Part shown: one piece after another, positions 60,724-64,000 of the stretch | Layout of the letters: each line of letters opens with the position of its first letter | How positions within the stretch are numbered: position 1 is the stretch's first letter | Assembly: GCA_963682055.1 (NCBI GenBank) | Contig: OY821742.1 | Location: 15,097,752 to 15,161,751, forward strand | DNA length: 64,000 nt | Direction: 5' to 3' | Source: Primula veris | Lineage: Eukaryota > Streptophyta > Magnoliopsida > Ericales > Primulaceae | Translations under genes and position numbers: made by a program | Notes under the pieces: generated by a model | What the model was told of the DNA's origin: nothing | The model's database searches: none | The model's input: the letters and a program-made list of their open reading frames with translations, nothing else

Positions 60724-60941
60724 CTATCCCTTTCCTGGAAGGAGTTTTCCAATCAGCTTCATCCCTACATTAACAACAATTCCATAGATCACGTTCAAAA
60801 AGTCCGGATAGGTTTCAAAATCTTTTATGGAAAAAATATTAAGGTCATAAAATAGAGGCGGCAATTTTAAGAAAACACTATGTCTTTTATAATTTACCAA
60901 CGGAAACTTATAAATGCGAAAGTCAACTCCCTCAATCTTTT
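60724..60941 (-). pseudogene. B copy of the 213 bp exon
   Basis: Acceptor TTCTTATTTAG and donor ATAG/gtaact flank it. The frame matches that of 13669-13881 but a 5 bp difference near the end gives KLLPGKG and a TAG just before the donor. Confidence 0.4.
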
Positions 60942-60972
60942 CTAAATAAGAAAAACACAAGATTACTAGTAC

Positions 60973-61023
60973 CTGGCCATTGCTTTAAAGTTCCAGCATA
61001 CCGTGTTGCATAGGTTCTGCATG
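60973..61023 (-). pseudogene. B copy of the 51 bp exon, open
   Basis: It reads (x)CRTYATRYAGTLKQWP with intact splice sites and joins in phase with 60941. In A the Cys codon is a stop. Confidence 0.45.
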
Positions 61024-61393
61024 CTAAATGCCGCAAAACACAAATATTAGTTAGACCAATTTACCCAAAAAAAAAGACAAGCATTACTAAGAAAGATACT
61101 AATAATTGACAACTTACATTTAATAAGGTCGTAAGTATTACTTGCTCTACCCAGTACAGGTACAATGCACATCGAGATGAGAAGAAAGTCATGTGAGAAC
61201 AAACATTTGAATGAAATATGGAACAGAAACACGGAAACGCATGCACTAGTCAAATCAATTCAATTTACAATCAAGTAGCCAAAATCAATCAGTTTACAAT
61301 TAACAGGATTTTTTTCATTTACCCACGTTCAATACATATTAGAAAATTAGAAAAGAAGATCTAAGTATCCAACTATTTCATTACCAAACGTCA

Positions 61394-61829
61394 ATCCACC
61401 CCAACATTAAGAAGATATATCATAGTATAGAACCAATGAAATTCATTAAAGCCCAATATTTTGAATAGGAAAAGGAGTAAACCACAAGATTTCAAATTGG
61501 AATGAAAAAAACCCACAAAACTACTCAGGGTTTTAAAAACTAGATCCTGTTACTTCAAAGCATCAAAAATCAATCTGTAAAAACCTTTTGAAATCTCCAG
61601 AAACTATATTTCCACCCCAACATTAAGAAGATATATCATAGTATAGAACCAATGAAATTCATTAAAGCCCAATATTTTGAATAGGAAAAGGAGCAAACCA
61701 CAAGATTTCAAATTGGAATGAAAAAAACCCACAAAACTACTCAGGGTTTTAAAAACTAGATCCAGTTACTTCAAAGCATCAAAAATCAATCTGTAAAAAC
61801 CTTTTGAAATCTCCAGAAACTATATTGAA
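61394..61829. repeat. 218 bp tandem duplication
   Basis: Two nearly identical units start at TCCACCCCAACATTAAGAAG (61394 and about 61612). Segment A has one (14341). Confidence 0.9.
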
Positions 61830-62499
61830 CAACAAATAATAGCCAGATCTTAATTAATTCAAGATTTTATTAAATACCCAAAATCAATCAGTTTACAATT
61901 AATTACGTTTATCAAACTAGATCTAATTAATTCAACATAAAACATAAACAATATCGAGATTAGTTCAAATTGTAACAAATTAACCTAAAATACGTTTGTA
62001 AAAACTAATAAGGATTTTTCAAATCTTGATCTAATTTACTTCACCATAAAACAATATCCAGATTAAAAACAATTTAAGATAGAATTAAATACCGAAAATC
62101 AATCTTGTAAAAAATAATTAGGTTTTTCAAAACAATATATCAAAGTACAATCAGAAACAGAATTAACCAGGGTTTTCATAAAACTAGATCTGAGAAAACA
62201 GTAACCAAAGTATAACTATATAGTTGTGTACCGATTACATAATCAAAGTATATTGAATATATTAACATAAAGGAACCTGGTACACAAGGCTAACGACATA
62301 CAGTTTTAACTTTGCAGCGTAAATAACAAAAGAAATGAACAACTCAAACAAAATAATGTGTCCGCTTTTCATTAGCCTTGGAAAATCAAAATGTTCACTG
62401 CTTTAGATCAAGGAACATCAGTCTGTTTGCAAGTTAAAGTTTAAATAGTTTGTTGGCCTACTAATACTCAAGCAAACATTTTAACTAAACATGGTTACA

Positions 62500-62600
62500 C
62501 AGTTAAGAGTATTTGTATTATTACCTTACAATCAGTTGTGGATATGAAATAGGTGTATATTATAAACACAGAGGGGAGGGGAGCCGGAGCTTGTTTTGTT
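62500..62600 (-). other. Deletion junction joining promoter to a downstream exon end
   Basis: ATTACCTTACAATCAGTT (donor end of the 15259 exon) runs directly into GTGGATATGAAATAGGTGTA and the TATA region known from 18440. About 3.2 kb present in A between these points is missing. Confidence 0.7.
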
Positions 62601-64000
62601 TTTGTAAAATAAACAACGGTGATAGTTCTTTTAAATCAAGAAAGAAATCATGATACCATTAAAATAAACTCACTAGCAGGACCAACATCAATTAAAAAAA
62701 GGATAAGCTTGTGTTTTTTTACGGACATTATATTTCATATTAAACAGGTTAATGATAGCTTAGATGCATCCTAAACCAATAAACCAACACCAATTTGATG
62801 ACCAGAATCAATATATCAAAGAAATTAAAGACCTATAGCCAAATAATTAAAAAAAAACAAGCAAAATTGTAAATCATATGCAAGAAGGAAGCATTCAATA
62901 CATATTAGGGATTTAGAAACCAATTAAAAAACATAATCAAGCCAAGCATTAAGAATATATATCATAGCATAGAATCAATTAAAAAAGCCCAATATTTTGG
63001 ATAAGAAAAGGAACAGACACACAAGATTATGATATCCTAAAAAAGGCTTATATTTATATTGAACAATGGAGTCGCAATTAAAAAGCCCAAAATCATTCCG
63101 TAGAAACTAATTAGGGTTTTTACAATTAAAACTAGATCTAATTTAATTCAAAGCAAACAGTAACCATATCTAATTTAATTCAAAGCGAACAGTAACCAAA
63201 TCTAACAGAAAACAGATTAAAATCCAATTACTGAGAAACAGAAAACAGATTAAAATCCAATTACTGATGCAATTAAACACCGAAATTCAGTCCTGTAGAA
63301 ACTAATTAGGTTTTTCAAAACAATAGATCCAATTACTTCACCAGATCAAAACTAATTCAAATCGCAACACTAAGAAACAGAAATCAATCGGTAAGATTAA
63401 ACAATTAACTACATAGGGTTTTAAGAAAAAGTAGATTTAATCTTCACAAATTAAAACACCAACAGGGACGAAAAGCCCAGATTGAAAAGGCAAGAATAAA
63501 CCATGGGACGATGTTTAACGAACAAAAACCAAAATCACACATCATACACAAAAAGTCCTAAATCATAATTTAAAAAAGGATAAGGTTTTGTTTTTTTACA
63601 GACATTATATTTCATATTAAACAGGTTAATGATAGTTTATATGCATCCTAAACCAATGAACTAACACCAAATTGATAAGACCACAATCAATATATCAAAC
63701 AAATTAATATAATTAAAAAAAAAAGCAAAATTGCAAATCATATGCGAGAAGGAAACATTCAATACATAATAGGGATTTAGAAACCAATTAAAAAAGACAA
63801 TCAAGCCAAGCATTAAGAAGATATATCATAGCATAGAATCAATTAAAAAAGCCCAATATTTTGGATAAGAAAATGAACAACTCACAAGATTATGATATCC
63901 TAAAAAAAGCTTATATTGAACAATGGAGTCGCAATTAAAAAACCCATGGTGATGGTAAACTGATATTTTATTATAGTGATTTCACATTTGCAATTTTATA
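62600..64000. repeat. Module array at the right edge
   Basis: It matches 23290-24260 and then repeats 23440-23950 again from 63440. No gene is seen up to the window end. Confidence 0.7.

Larger units (their letters stand above)
46261..63950. repeat. Segment B of the large direct duplication
   Basis: This is the counterpart of segment A, in the same orientation and with the same order of modules. It is rearranged at 49500-53900, where the A-equivalents of 10020-10510 and 8858-9480 occur in altered order and twice. Confidence 0.85.

Overview
The window looks like nuclear DNA of a flowering plant, probably a eudicot. It is AT-rich, has GT-AG type exon remnants with TATA boxes, and carries a typical plant set of transposons: Ty3/gypsy, Ty1/copia, hAT, Mutator-like, PIF/Harbinger and Stowaway. 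The species cannot be read from the sequence. I see no intact protein-coding gene; almost every open frame is a decayed transposon piece or a chance frame.

Layout. 1-5168: the 5' part of a minus-strand Ty3/gypsy element (1.86 kb LTR, tRNA-iMet primer site, broken gag and protease), split by an 831 bp hAT element. 5169-24470 (segment A): a mosaic of duplicated modules from an unidentified, intron-rich locus read on the minus strand, with promoters, first exons, short splice-flanked exons, minisatellites, one solo LTR and one MULE. 24470-30880: mostly intergenic DNA with low-complexity arrays and one candidate promoter plus first exon. 30881-38686: a complete but dead Ty1/copia element with both LTRs and a perfect 5 bp target duplication. 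38687-44100: intergenic DNA with an LTR-like promoter block, an AT microsatellite, an hAT element and a Stowaway MITE. 44100-46260 (segment C): a diverged partial copy of the modules. 46261-63950 (segment B): a second long copy of segment A in the same orientation, about 41 kb away, carrying a plastid-type trnT pseudogene, a Harbinger MITE, a 1.2 kb foldback MULE and an hAT-like insertion.

How it fits together. A, B and C seem to derive from a tandemly multiplied locus whose copies kept recognisable promoters (TATA, CT-rich leader, 5' splice site) and short exons while acquiring stops, frameshifts and deletions. The A/B and internal paralogies supply empty sites that date several insertions after the duplications. 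The most unusual structure is a five-fold tandem array of promoter/first-exon cassettes in B (two-fold in A), two of whose units were later hit by DNA transposons. I could not name the ancestral gene.
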